From Litomosoides sigmodontis (Eukaryota > Nematoda > Chromadorea > Rhabditida > Onchocercidae), in assembly GCA_963070105.1 (NCBI GenBank), contig OY718807.1:558001-622000 (forward strand): a stretch of 64,000 nucleotides of DNA. Reading direction: 5' to 3'. The first letter of the stretch is position 1; each line of letters opens with the position of its first letter. The notes below the pieces were generated by a model, which saw only the letters and a program-made list of their open reading frames with translations, searched no databases and was not told the origin of the DNA. Positions 39,201 through 51,940 of this stretch are shown one piece after another. The translations under genes were made by a program, and so were the position numbers.

Positions 39201-39669
39201 TTTTTGGCACTGGTAATACCAAGCCTTTCTCAATGAAACTCCGACTTTCACTACGCGATCGAACATTCGGTAGAATATCTGGTTGTGATGGCGAGGAATG
39301 CGTACCGAAATTTTTACAATGCCGCTTGTGATCCGTGAGGGTGAAATCGGTTTTTGGTATTTCATACTTCCGCTCCTCCTGCTGTGCCGGTTGCGATGGT
39401 TGGAATTCTTTAGCCCAACTTGTGCTCGCTGCTTCCAAAGGTACCATCAACATTTCCGGATTTGCCAACTTGCTGTAACCATTGGAGTGATTGGCGTTTC
39501 TGTTGCTGTCAGTTTTACCGTTCGTTAAAAGTTGTGTGGAAGAAGGAGTGATCTTCTTGCTGTCATCCGACGATTCCATAACACTTCTGTTCGGTCGTTT
39601 CTTCCTCGAAAATAACGACAGAAATATGGAAGAATTTTTTGTAGAGGAAATATTATCAGGTGACATGAC
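36222..39669 (-). CDS. Unrecognised Ser-rich protein, two exons (about 290 residues or more)
   Basis: Exon 38993-39669 follows a strong acceptor (ttgtttcag, AG at 39675-39676) a few bases before ATG (39664-39666). It reads FLSLFSRKKRPNRSVMESSD, then RSRSESRSFIEKGLVLPVP and SLDNCLFDATVYDAMLHDSLK, and ends AAG before GTTTCT. Exon 36222-36425 follows tttttcag, is phase 0, and continues VCEMLQNHLSQCIVTARTNR, then TEECEEDRETVC, ending TLSDSG with TGA at 36222-36224. The join reads naturally as one helical segment (DAMLHDSLKVCEMLQNHLSQ). Basic N-terminal patch, long Ser/Pro/Gln-rich middle and RSRSES motif suggest a cytoplasmic regulatory or scaffold protein; I do not recognise the family. A weak donor at the stop could extend the gene to 25122. 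Confidence 0.6.
37405..37432. repeat. (GA)n microsatellite
   Basis: About 28 bases of GA with one interruption, inside the intron of the minus-strand gene at 36.2-39.7 kb. Confidence 0.85.
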
Positions 39670-39679
39670 TCTTCTGAAA

Positions 39680-41352
39680 CAAACAAATTCAAGGATATTT
39701 CAGAAAGTATCAGATGTCAAGCAGTAATGCGATCATCCTTCATGCTTAATATGACACCGCTTCCAAGTGAAAATTCAGCAATCTGAAACGAAAATGCAAG
39801 TTTACAGTGTTGTTAATTTCGCCATAACGGCTAGCAGTGTTTACAAGAATTTCTGGCATTAAAGGAAATTACTACTCCTCACAGGTTGATAATGAATTGA
39901 TTGGGAAAATAATAAAATTTCACAAAGAGAAGGCTTCGTAGAGAAAGAGTGTGAAACTTTGCAACGATTAAACAAACGCATATCCTTGTAGGCAGTATTA
40001 CTGGTAACCAAAGAATCTTTGCAGAGAAAAGACTTCGTAATATTTCTTAAATTATTTCAATTTCATCAATTAAAATGGCAGCTCTTTTTTGCAGAGTAAA
40101 ATAATTTTTCAAAAGTGAACAGAGAAGTTGTGAAATTGTTGAAGTGATTCAGGCCATATCCATTACATTTTCAACCCAAAATAATGCCAATAATTTGTAA
40201 GCTGAACGAAACATTAGATATCACCAGAATTACGGAAATATTCAAGCGAGTTATTTGCTTATCAAAAGCGAGTTCAGGGGCCAGCCGTGGAAATCAGGAG
40301 GAAATGAAGAAAGGGCTGGATTGCCAAGCTAGACGAAAAACCGAAGAGCGAAATGAAATGGTAGTTGGAAATTAATTGGAGCAAATCAGTGCAGTCTCAG
40401 TAAAGCGATCCACTTCCGATTTCCGCCCAAGTTCATGTCAATGATACTGATAACTTGATATATTGATGGGCAAAGGAATGCAAGAAAGAATTTGCGTAAA
40501 GGGTGAAGTGGAAATGTAATTCCGGTGGTGCAATCGGACCAACTGAATGTGTCCGGTTAACTGAAGCAATATTTACATGTTTGTGCGATAAAATGGAAAA
40601 AAAAGCCACCAGTTGACCAAAATGAAAATGCAAAAGTTTAGGATAAATGAAATTCGAATTTAACTGAGAAAATAAGCATTTATTTAAATGTGTGCTGTGA
40701 AATGCATCACACTGCTGCTGAACACCTTCGAACCCATTTCGTTCCTTGCTAGGCACATCTATGTCAAGCGTAGTGAAGTAGCCATCACCACCGCCACCTC
40801 TACTGCGTGCCTTATTACCTACCAACGTCATGTCATGTTAGCACTGCTGCGGTCACTGCTACTGCCAACGTCACTGTCACAGCGTTGAAATTGAGGAAAT
40901 TGGGCGGTGGAAAAAAGAGGTAAGTGCCGTCGACATAAATGATAGGGTGAAAAGTGAGTTCGCTAACAGTTAGCTTTTCTGCAAGCTTTTCCAGCTCGTA
41001 CAGCTCTCCTCCACTGTCCCATCTTACTTTTTCAGAGAAGTGAACTTTCGGCAAAGTTGTTATACTTACTATCAAACTGGAATTATCCAAAGAGAAGAGG
41101 AAATCGTTGCTTATATTTTGGCAGGCAATGGTCAACGGTAGAGCGGGGAGAGTAAACAGTAACTGCGCGGCAGGTTCTGGAAGGATTGAGCTGTCCGACC
41201 ATTTCAGTTGTAATTACAATGAATGAATGGTGAAGGATGCATGAGACGGCTGAATGGTTTGGATGGCCGCCGATCATTGTTGGCGATAGCAGATGGCGCT
41301 GTTGCAACAGCGCACATTTCGGCCAAGGGCTAGGTTAAGTCGATAATTGCAG
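39680..41352. other. Intergenic with one GC-richer open island
   Basis: A minus-strand frame at 40433-40831 (starting MTLVGNKARSRGGGGDGYFT) sits in locally GC-richer DNA around 40.7-41.3 kb. It could mark the 5' exon or promoter area of a gene, but no donor or partner exon was established. Confidence 0.3.
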
Positions 41353-41388
41353 CACCGAGCAGATTTCATAAAAATTCGAAATGTGAAA

Positions 41389-41684
41389 ATGACACTTTCG
41401 GTGCGAAATGGCGAACAAACAGAGGGGTGTGGCAGTGGCAGGAATAAATGTAAGCATCAACAATTATGTAGTAGAAGTGAAGTCGTTGAAAGCAGCACTG
41501 CAGTGAAGGGAAATTTGCTAGTGCTGGATGTTTGCAAGCAATACGGTACGTTTTGTACAGTTGACAGAGTGAAAAGAAATAAATATTTGAAAAAACAGAG
41601 AATTCTTCAGTTGTCATAACTGTGCCAACTGCCACTGCAGGTGGGCGAGATTTAAATCACATTGAAATCAAAATTATCGCATGA
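41389..41684 (+). CDS. Possible small two-exon gene, 66-residue Cys-containing protein
   Basis: Not recognised. An acceptor-like attgcag ends at 41352; ATG at 41389 starts MTLSVRNGEQTEGCGSGRNK, continuing CKHQQLCSRSEVVESS and LLVLDVCKQY, with a good donor (G then GTACGT) at 41546. A 95-base intron ends at ccactgcag (41640), and the phase-matched second exon 41641-41684 reads GRDLNHIEIKIIA and TGA. No close AATAAA was found (nearest about 440 bases on) and there is no clear signal peptide. The in-frame reading continues upstream to 41353 without a stop, so a 5' exon is possible. Weak but internally consistent. Confidence 0.3.
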
Positions 41685-43093
41685 AAAAATCGCCCGATCG
41701 ACGAAAAAATGTTGAAGGAAGTGCAAAGAAAAGAGACTAAGTGCTGTCATTGTTGGAAAAAAACGTCGTAGGAAAAGAATGTTGCGTTTGACGAGAAGCG
41801 CTAATCGCATGGATTAAATTTGGAAGGGAAGAAAAATCAAAAAGCCCTCCGTTGTCAACCTCGTGAATTGAATCTTAGACTACGGGTGAACTGAGAAGTG
41901 GAAGCAACCATCTCTCAATTATAATTATTTTACTTCTTAAGCTAAGAATTCGTTCTTTTCATCTAGCAATGCAACATTATGATTGGGAACCACAAAGGAA
42001 AAAATGATAATTAATTATCGCAATCATTATAACTTCAGTAGGTTTTTCCGCAGCGGATTAACATTATAAATGACTTGCAAATAACGTAAGGGTTAATGAG
42101 TTAATGAGTTATTCTATTTTGCATTAATAAAATCTCATTGAAATTAGCAACGAAAACAATTGAGAATGACAATCGTTTACGAATTATTTCTAAATTGTCA
42201 ATAAATTGAGAAATTCAGGCATGACGCAGAACTTGTCCTTCTTACCGTTGTCGTCCTAATTATCTATGTCAAATTTCACGCCTCAATTTCTTCCCTTAAA
42301 TTAATCCTTGGAAGAAGTATCACTGATCTTGGAAATAATTAAGTTTTGTTGAATAAACGTTCTGCAAATATGAAAAAGAAAGCGCAACAACAATTTGTTA
42401 TAGGAATTTTTCCAGAAATTTCTGCTGATTTGTTTGCGCATATCAGTTTCGTTGGGTGAATTTTGAAACTAAAACGAAGAAGAAAGCATTGGTTGAAAGA
42501 GGGTGCGGAAGGGAATACGGAAATAACGGAGGAGTTGAGAAAGACGGATCGATTGTTTTCTTGACCTCCGAGGAGGAAAAGGCATGTGTCAATTGCGTCA
42601 TTATGTCTACGGACGTCAAGATGTCGACGAAATGTCGAAATTACAGAAAAGACATTTTAAATAGCAATTTTCAAAATTTCAACATTAGTTATGCTCGTGA
42701 AAGGAACGGCATCAATTACTTATTAACTTGTTAATTCTCTTTCCTCAAAATTTCCGATCTATTTGTCCATTAGCCTAAACAAAAGTATTAATTGTGAACG
42801 ATATAACTAACTTTACGATGCTCGTTTCGTCGTATTGCCTTTTCGCTACTTACTGTTCATCGGTATTTGAATTATTTTTAAATAGCAAAATGTGAAAGGA
42901 ACGGAAGAGACAGATATCTTTATTGGTGGAAATGAGTATGAGAATTGATTAAAAATTCAATACATTTTTCGGAATAAAATTATGAGAAAAAGTGGTAGTG
43001 AGGAGAAAAAGAAAAGGTAGGGGGTGCACTGGTGGAATTGAACTATGAAGTGGGCCATAAGCCATAGAAGACGGAGAAAGCAATGGGGCAAGC

Positions 43094-43178
43094 ACTCTCT
43101 CTCCCTCCCTCCCTCCCTCTTCCCCTCCCTCCTTCCCTCCCCTCTTCTTTTCTCTTTATCCTTTCTCTCTTTTCCTTC
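43094..43178. repeat. 85-base polypyrimidine tract
   Basis: All C and T on the plus strand except one A (43158), including repeated CCCT units. Such homopurine-homopyrimidine mirror-like DNA can adopt triplex structure; function unknown. Confidence 0.9.
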
Positions 43179-46100
43179 ATACCACCGAAACATTTTACAC
43201 TTCACTAAATAGTTTCATAAATTAAATGAGTACTTCCAACTATTAAAATGACTTTTCCAAAGGAATACGGTCTGTGTCATACATTACGCTAAATTTGAGA
43301 ATGGAATAAGTCCGTGGGGATTGTTAATTACTCTGACTAATTAATTCATCCTAACATTCATAACGTCGCAAAATTTCCTAACATATTGCTTCTAAGTTTT
43401 TGAAAATGTAAAATTGCATTTACATTAGGGAAAAATTAGTAGCTACCCGGTGAATTCCAATGACAGTGACTTCTGCTATGATAAGTAAGTGCGACGAGTT
43501 GGACATAAAGGCTAATAAACAACCATTGATAAATGTGGGTCGGACAGAAGTTGGGAAGTGATAAATGATGCTTAATAAAGAGGAGATCAGAGCTGATAAA
43601 TGACGACGGAATACGCTTCGATAGGATATGATAGGCAATAAGGTGATAAGTGGTCAATTGGAAAAATTCACTGGACAACTGCTAGCAAATGGACAATGTT
43701 TTTCGGCTAAATGAAAATCAGCCTCCCTTGTATTTTCAGTTGAAAAGTACTGACATCGCTTTTGCTTACATCCAAATTAGTGAGTGTGTTATTCCAGTCA
43801 AACTAATTCAAACAAAAGAAAGCGTTGAAAGAAAAAAGGAACGAAAAATTCCGAATAAATTAGAACACTAAATTTGTTTAAAAAAGCGCCAAATTTTCAC
43901 ATTTATTTTAATTCCTTCCAACGAACGGAAAAGAAGAATTGATTGGCAGTGAAGTGAGTGAAATAAGTTTATTTTGAAATTTTTAAAAAGAACCGAACAA
44001 CTGCCATCCTTCCACTTCAACTTACGTTCCTTCCAATAACTTTTCACGAAATTTCGGCAAACATTTCTATGCATTCAATGCAAATTTCTTTCTGTCAACA
44101 AACAAATAAATTTTAACGCGAAATATCAAACTGAAAAGGAATAAATGCAAGGATGGGGCATTTGTTGGCGCCGATGATCGCCTGCTATGTGTGCACGTGC
44201 ATGAACAGAACTTCGAAAATATTTAAAAAAGATAGTATTTACTAAGAAAGAAAAAGGAAGTGGAAAGATTGAGGAAAAAAGGCCGACAAAACATTTTGAC
44301 AATTAAATTCAAATAACGGCCCATATGTTTGTTTCTTAAATGGCATTTCAGTAATAAAAATCGAATTAATATCAATAGAAATTAAAAGAGAGAAAGAGAG
44401 AGAAAAAGACAGGAATTGGAAAAAGAATGTGTCAGCAATGTACGGGTTCAAACAAACCATGAATTATCAATTTTAAGCCTAAAATTAGCAACAATTAAAT
44501 GTTTCCTCTTTTTAAATGAAATAGTTTGAAATTTAGGGTTTATCCTAAAACTGCATGTTTGTAAGTTACAACGAAAAGCATACACACATTTCATTGATGA
44601 AAAAGCTTCTTTGCCTTTTTCCGGGCCAACAAAATTAAAAAAAAAAAATTGACCGATGCTTTTACCTTGCAGATTACGAAATATTGAAAATTCTGCAAAT
44701 TCTATGATAGTGGAAGACGTAAACATATATCTATCTGTACGTGTATGTAAATCCCGACGTTCCTTTTTCATTTTATGCTTCTTTTTTGTTGAAAAAAGTT
44801 GAAAATTTTATTCCGATCAACTGTGCAGGCCATTTTTACGATCACTCTTCTGTTGATATCGTTATCCTGAAATATCGGATGAGATGATCTCGACTCACTT
44901 ATTAATTATTCGCCGATTTTTTCCGTTTGCTTAAAGAACGTCCTCCAACCAACCAGCCATGTGACGACGCAGAATGGAAAATGATCTTGCGAAAACAGGT
45001 GGACTGGATTGGATCAAACGGATCAGATTGCGCTTCGGCAGCGAGAAACACCGAAGAGCCGACTCACTTCACTTCATCCTTAGCTATCGATGGGGCAAAA
45101 ATAGGACGAACGTAAAATGTAACAAAAATGGAAAAAAAGCATTGATTGATGAATGACTTACTGACTTGGCCTTTCAGTCAAAAGTGTCAAGCTTTAATAG
45201 TAACCGTCACAGCACATATTAGTAATTTGGAACTCATAGAAACGACCGTAAGATGGGATTTTATAAGAGGACTTTTTTTTCAATTAAAGAAAAAACCTTT
45301 CAATAAGATTGAAAACTTTGAGAAATTTGAAACAAAAACTTTCAATGTGAGAATTCAATCAATTCCTTTTTGGTGATTCATCATTCCGAGTTAAACTAAG
45401 GATTTGAAAAAGAGTCATTTGAATAAACTTCGACAACTCGTTTGTTCAGGTGTTAGAACGGTCACAATAAACTTTCTTATGCAAATGTGTGAATCAAAAT
45501 ACTTAATTGAAGGCAATGAAAACGCACCTTTCAGCGATATAAATGTTAAGTGTAAACTTCTTCTTTTAAATGCACTTTAAAATTTCAATTATATTTCTTG
45601 AAATTCACAGCTTACTTTCGAGGAATAAACGAGGCGTTTTGCAGAACTGCCGATCGAGCGTGCGATATGAAAAGAGGTGACTCACAATGTGAATGACACG
45701 AAAACGAAAAAATTTCAAAAAGTTTAGTGAAAAGGATGCTTTATTACAACGCCAAACTAAAAGTATTGGAGCCATAAAGATGAAAGTGGGCGGTGAAAAT
45801 ATTTTATCACTTACGCTGCTTTTTTAAGAAAGGCAGCAGTTTTTTAGAGAGCGTTTTTTCTAGCGAAGGAGCGTCTTACGTGTAAGTGCGATACTATTCA
45901 TTAATTAAACATCATCCGAGCACACTCAAATAATAAGCTAGTTTTGTCACGTCTGCCGAATGACTGCAAGAAGATGGAAGTAAAGTTAGAAGACAACCGG
46001 TTAGCCGAATATAACTTTCTCGGCCTTCGAGGTTAATGGACGGGAGGAGAGGGGGCAACAAGTGTGTTGCCAATTGTCGCTTCCGATTATATTTGTTGTC

Positions 46101-47816
46101 TAATAAACGAATGCAGTTTAATTAATTCATCCAATCTTTCATCTCATCAAATTTTGCCATCAAATTTTTCACTTCCGTGAAACTAATCTAGTCTGATTGA
46201 ATTGTAATCTTACCAAACCTACAAATCCATCCGTCTATATCGAATCTCAAAAATTAGCTACTCCTTTTCTAGCTTATGATATGCATTCCTGTATAAATAG
46301 AAATTTTTTAGACGTATAGCAATGTGTTGGAGGGATGATAACTTTAAATTTATAAGAGAAATCAACGGAATGAATGGGAGGAAAATATCGGAGAAAAATA
46401 TCAGCGCTAAATTGATAGCATTTTATCAGTGCGTGTTGATCAGATTGTTTGAGAAGTGAAATAAATCATTTTTCATATTATCAATTCAATTACAACGAAA
46501 CTATGGGAACGGATTGACCATCCGCGCATTCACACTAAAATCTGAAAATGTGAAGGGAGAAAAATGAAATTAACAGGGAAAAAGCTTGAGTTAGATTGAA
46601 GCATGGGGAAATTAGCATCAGTGTACTAAGTACTAAATGCTAAGTTGCTAATTTTAATTAATTAATTGATTAATTACTTATCGAAAGGCTCAGCTAATCA
46701 AATAGTGATAACCTTGTGGCATTCCGCTGATTCGATATGAAGTCGAAATCTCCGACAGACCACAAATGTGTTCTTTGCTTGTGTCGTTGCAGCAAACAAC
46801 AAACTCTTTTTTTTTCAAATTTTAGCATTAAAGTTTCTTCCCAGAGGCGCAATTTTTGAAGTGTAAAATAAACTTTTTTTTTGGGGGAATGACATCAGAA
46901 GAGTGATAAAGGTGACAAGTTAGGCGAGGAAGGTTTAAATATTAGCGATGCAAATAACCACTAATGATCATATGGACAGAATAATACCAATTTCAGCCAC
47001 TACTTCAGCCAGAGTTGATTTTTTGGATTTTTTTGTACTCTAAAGTGCATGACTGAGAGATTAGGCAGGATCAGATGATGATCCTACCACTCAACGTGAT
47101 ATCGATCAGCAACAGCATATCTGTTCGTCAAAAAAAATTAGTGTAATCGAATTTTTGAAAATGTCAACAGTAATTAGCAGAAACAAATTTACATATTAAA
47201 GCAAAGAAACGGGAAAGAAAAGGCGAAATGGGAGAGCAGTGACGAATGAAAGGGATGCTTCTTCCTGACATCTCCGCTCTTTCCATCTGCCCGTCAGTGA
47301 CTCTTTTAAAATTCTGATTCTGAGGATGGCAATGAAATGAATGGATCTTTAACGATCCAATGGTACGTATCTGCGCCACTCTCATCCCTCATTTCCTTCA
47401 TTTCATCCGTGAAAGAACGGCTGCATCCATTTCAGTATGAAATATAAAATACCAAATATTGTCCTTTTTCCTATAAAAAGAAGTTTCCTTCGCAAAACGA
47501 TTATAAATATGATTGAAATGCTGAACAATTTTTGCATTTTTCTTCAAATGATACAATTGCCGTATCAAATTAATTTTCACAATTCGCGTGATTCCGATGA
47601 ACGAGTCATTGCTTCTTATATTTGAATATTACATTTAATGATTGCGTTTGCTATTTAATCGTTGAATTATCGTTACCCTAAATCTCTCCACCGAGCCAAA
47701 CTATTTGCAATTGCTGGAAGTCAATGCAGAAGTTAATTACACGCTAAATTAAAGATGGAAAAAAGGCGAAACTTCTTTTCCTAAAATGCGCAAATATCGC
47801 CGGCGTTTCAATATAA

Positions 47817-47822
47817 TTTATT
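47817..47822 (-). promoter_or_regulatory. Poly(A) signal, minus-strand trehalase
   Basis: AATAAA on the minus strand, 92 bases after the stop codon. Confidence 0.5.
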
Positions 47823-47913
47823 CACTCATAACAAACTAATTGAAATGATAAACAAGTTCATTGCCGTTGCTGCGTTCCATTGCATTGCAGGAATTACGTA
47901 CGGGCTGCCGGAT

Positions 47914-50900
47914 TCAGTGACATTTCAGAATATACGAAGCGGTACGTATTAAATGTTTCTTCACGGATATCCATGAGCCAAAGACATCTTCCAACTTTTT
48001 GATTAATATGTCGAACGGTTCATTGTCAATTATTTCAGTCCCGTCCGCTGCAGCAACCTTGTCGGAAACACTGATTCGCTTGCTGTACGTTACCATCAAA
48101 TCCAATAGCGCACCATTTGTCCAGCCGTAACCTTCCTAATTCAAAACGCCTTCTCAACACTCTCACTTCTTATTTTAAGAGAATTGGAAAGGAATTGTGA
48201 TTAGGAGACGGCTTCCTCCATACCTCATTTGTATAATCGTCATCTTCCGCTGATCGTACATGATCTTTGGCCACATCGTACTGTTGCCACAGTTTATGAT
48301 CAGCTTGATAAACTTTATAATTTCGGTTGATCCATCTGTCTGCTAATTCAAATGCCTTTTGTTGCATACTAAAATTTAACACCCCTGTTGCTTACAGTTA
48401 ATCCGATCTCTAATAGCTATTAGCTGTTCAATTATATGTTTATCAAGTTATTAGTAATCTTATCTGTAGTTGCTGAATTATTTTAATAGGTCAGTTTTTT
48501 ACATCAAAATCTTTCATCTTTTAATTTCATAGCAATAAATAGTAAACTTCAAAGAGAACTTGCAAATTTTCGCAGTTCTCTTTCAACTGCAGCGATATAA
48601 GGCGAAAATGTGATGGGATGACAAATGAGTATGTTGCTTTTTGCATCAGTTATTCTTAGGAATCAAGTTTCAATTTTTTTTAACGCATGGAAATGAACTG
48701 TCCGTGTTACTTACATTGGATGATTTGATTTCCGCAAGCCTTCGATGACCATGTGATTGATTGGGGCAAAACCATTAGGATAATCCCATTGTTGATTCGA
48801 ACTACGAATCAAACTGCAATAATCATAATTTAGTAAATACCCATCCTACTTGTTAATCAACAAATCGCATTGTCTCAATTGCTATTTATAGCTAAATCGA
48901 TGGGTAAGCTAGAATAATTTACGGTAACTAATTGCATTGGTACTTCATGCAACGTAGTGTGTAGGAGATAAGTAATTACCTTGCAGGTATACCGCCAGGG
49001 AATTGTAATAATCCTTTACGTTGTAACGTTCCTAATACTTCAACCAACATTGGATTATTTAAACTGCTATAACATTCGGTGAATAAGGGAACAGCTATAG
49101 ATGGATAGGTGTCATCCACACGTTCACCGGTATTTAAGTTGAAATCAAACCATGAACCTTCACGATCGTCAAAGAACACCGCTTCAAAAGTGTCAACAAA
49201 TTTTGCCCTTTCGATGTTTATTTCTGCTCGACGACTCGAATCACCTAAATTGTAATGTTTGAGAAAAATTTTTTACAGTAAATTTGGAGTTACTCCATTT
49301 TGATATTTAGATAAATAATAAGTGAGCAGCGTTCTGTCAAATTATATTCGTAAAAATTTAATAAATTTGAAATCCTTCAACACACACCAATCTCTCCGTG
49401 TAAGTGCGCTAAAATTTCCATGTTCCAACACATTAAAGCATTCAAATCGACAGGTACAATATTCGACGTTTCAATAGTATTCATCGTTTTGCTGTTGCTA
49501 AGCCATCGACTACTGAAATCCCAACCGGATTCAGCAGCACTATTAATGTCATTCCATATTTGCCGACGTTTAATTTCCGGGGCGCTTTCGGCCGTAAGAA
49601 AATCGCTACGATATGCTTCTGAACTGCAACATACGTTAGAACTTTATTTCATAAATTTAAAACTATTTAGAATGAAATACGTGAAATGAAAATGCCGCCA
49701 TACGCTTAAATGCTGACCTAACTCTCACATTAATCCAACGTCTTGACAAATCGAAATTTCGGAAATGTTCACGTACCGAGGCGTATTTACTGGCGAAATA
49801 TATTGGAATATCGTATAATTTTTTCCGTTTTTTGAAATTGTTCTTGTCCTATGTTTTTTCCAAAATGCAAATTCCTGAAGTAATGTCGTATAATTAATTA
49901 ATTTCAGGATGCTTACATTTTGAACGAGCATTGAGCCAGAAATTTCTTTTGTAATTAATTGTTTTTCATAGACAAATCATTGACACTTTTCGATTTGATG
50001 TATTATTGTTAAATTTCTTACCAAAGTCTTTTGTTTTACTGCTGCACTTTTTCCCAGCCTTTTCTTATTTTGATTTTTATTTTACTTTCACTTCTTTCGC
50101 TAACAACTTATGAGTGTTGGTTAATTAATGAAACAAATTCAATTACTTGTGAAATGTAAGTAAGAAAAGACTTGTCATTTATAATTTTTTTTACTAATCG
50201 CAAGTTTTACTAATCGCTGGAGTATTCGATTAAACTCACTGATAAAAATTTACATATAATTTAATAAGCTCCCTTGAATCGTTATTGTCACAAATTATTG
50301 CAAGCTAATTTTGAAAACGTTAAATAAATAAAAAAATATGCAATAAAAAGTGATAATTTTTTTGAAATGGAACTTGTTACTATCTGACAAATAATTCACT
50401 GAATCAATGAAACTCGGAATTTTAGTTGTGATCGGGAAGAGGGAGTGCTTTGTAAGTGCGGGATCATCAAGGTTTTTTTGATTCACTTGGACTAATTTAA
50501 ATATTATACAACTAAAATAGGATGATCGGATAAATAAATATTTTAAATAAAGTTTGGAAGTGTACCGCTTCCATGGAAGCCATAACACTAAGCAGAAATT
50601 CATCATCCGCCGTTACAGTATGGTACTCGTAAACCATTGGAATAAAAAACGGCGGTTGGGTACGCTGTAGCATATAAGTACGGCCACCATTTGGCACGTA
50701 GCCATATTTTTCAATCAAATATTTAAAATTTTGAAGTATGTGTTTCACAGTGTCATGCATACCTTGAAAAAGAAATGGATAGATAGAGGAATGTTAATGA
50801 TGGGTACACTCATAATTCAGGTCTAAAGTTGATGCAAAATCCACTCATTTTACCTCTTATAAATAACTATGAAGGAAGTAAGAGGTGAAAGAGCTGTCCG

Positions 50901-51940
50901 AGTGGAAAACTAAACTTTCAGCTACAACTCAACAGAAATTGAAATGCACCTGAAGCAAGCAAACCCTTAACGATCCAGTAAGTGTCCCAATAATGAAACT
51001 CACGATATCGGCCACCAGCTATCATGAATTCATGTGGCAAGTACAACGCTGAATAACGTTTCGGGTTATCCTTCACCTGAATTACCCAGTTGCTAAGTCA
51101 CTTAATTAATCAACATATACTTACTGTTCTGTTTTCTCTGCACCTGTTAAGTTTAACATGCTGCGAAATACTGAACTTGATTCAGGGGAAAATGGGACCT
51201 CAGGTTTAACTATATGGCAGAGCTTTTTCCATAATGCATGGATTTCCAAAGCAAATTGACGAAGTTCTTGATCTTCAATTGCTATCAGATATTCCGGCTC
51301 GTCGTTCCAATCCTCCATTGTGTCTTCCGGACACCTGCAATTCTTCGAGACTAGAAAACGAAATCCTGAAAAGCGATGGTGTGTTCATCGTTGTTGAGCA
51401 AAGAATCAATGCACAAACAAACTCTTGGATATCGCTTCCTTCGCTGTCGAAATATTCATCCACAAAAGAAATCAGTGCTTCTCGATCATTCATGCTGATC
51501 GGGGATGGGAATCTCTGGTTGAAAGCGCCCATTATTTCTTCTGGCTCTTTTTTCATCGGTTTATCCACGAATGTCTTCGGGTCTTTGAAGATGTTACTTA
51601 ATGATACGGCATGCAACAGCTCACCCTGACAGTAAATCATATAACTCGGTGAATTTTTCTCATCACACGGATAGACCGGCGAGGCGACCGCGGTGCTTGT
51701 AATGATATCTCGACTTGGTAGCAAATTTCGGCGTCTTAAATCGCTCGTTTCGAGATTAGCTGCCGTTGATGTCACTTCTTTAGTTTTCTTCTTACCTTTC
51801 GCTGCTTCTGCCACCATTTTGCTGATAGCAGGAGTGTCGAAACCATGCTTTGATGAAAAGTAATCTGAGAATGGATAATTGGAACTGTAATTTATCAGAA
51901 ATAAAATTATGGGAAGCAACCCTGACATCTTGCACGTCAT
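47914..51940 (-). CDS. Trehalase-like protein (GH37), catalytic Glu replaced by Gln; possible pseudoenzyme
   Basis: GH37 trehalases split trehalose into glucose. Ten exons, about 680 residues: 51423-51940, 51199-51334, 50950-51076, 50566-50762, 49777-49874, 49388-49623, 48980-49244, 48715-48813, 48224-48368, 47914-48135; all phases agree. The N-terminus (MTCKMSGLLPIILFLI) looks like a signal peptide. Seen: [11 protein letters not shown], signature 1 as AGGRYREFHYWDTYW (family PGGRF), VPNGGRTYMLQRTQPPFF, RSEAYRSDF (family RPES), [10 protein letters not shown] with the acid Asp394 kept, signature 2 [11 protein letters not shown]. The catalytic base motif EKYDV reads QQYDV: Gln587, codon CAA at 48284-48286. 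The nearby conserved Glu of GGxEY is Asp (48236-48238). The frame is open end to end, so this is not an ordinary decayed pseudogene; it may bind sugar without cleaving it, or be weakly active. Confidence 0.93.

Larger units (their letters stand above)
41685..47913. other. Intergenic, with two isolated coding-like islands
   Basis: Plus-strand frames at 42443-42733 (acceptor catatcag, reading GCGREYGNNGGVEKDGSIVF then TSEEEKACVNC) and 44936-45115 (acceptor cttaaag, reading RPPTNQPCDDAEWKMILRK) look somewhat coding but could not be joined into a gene. A polypyrimidine tract lies at 43094-43178. Otherwise nothing recognised. Confidence 0.4.

Noticed and set aside
51275..51422. Extension of minus trehalase exon 1 to the open-frame end
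   Set aside because: A GT donor after GA at 51423 joins in phase 2 to the exon at 51334 and matches the paralogue; the extension reads unlike trehalase.
51234..51629. Plus-strand 131-residue frame
   Set aside because: Antisense to minus-strand trehalase exons.
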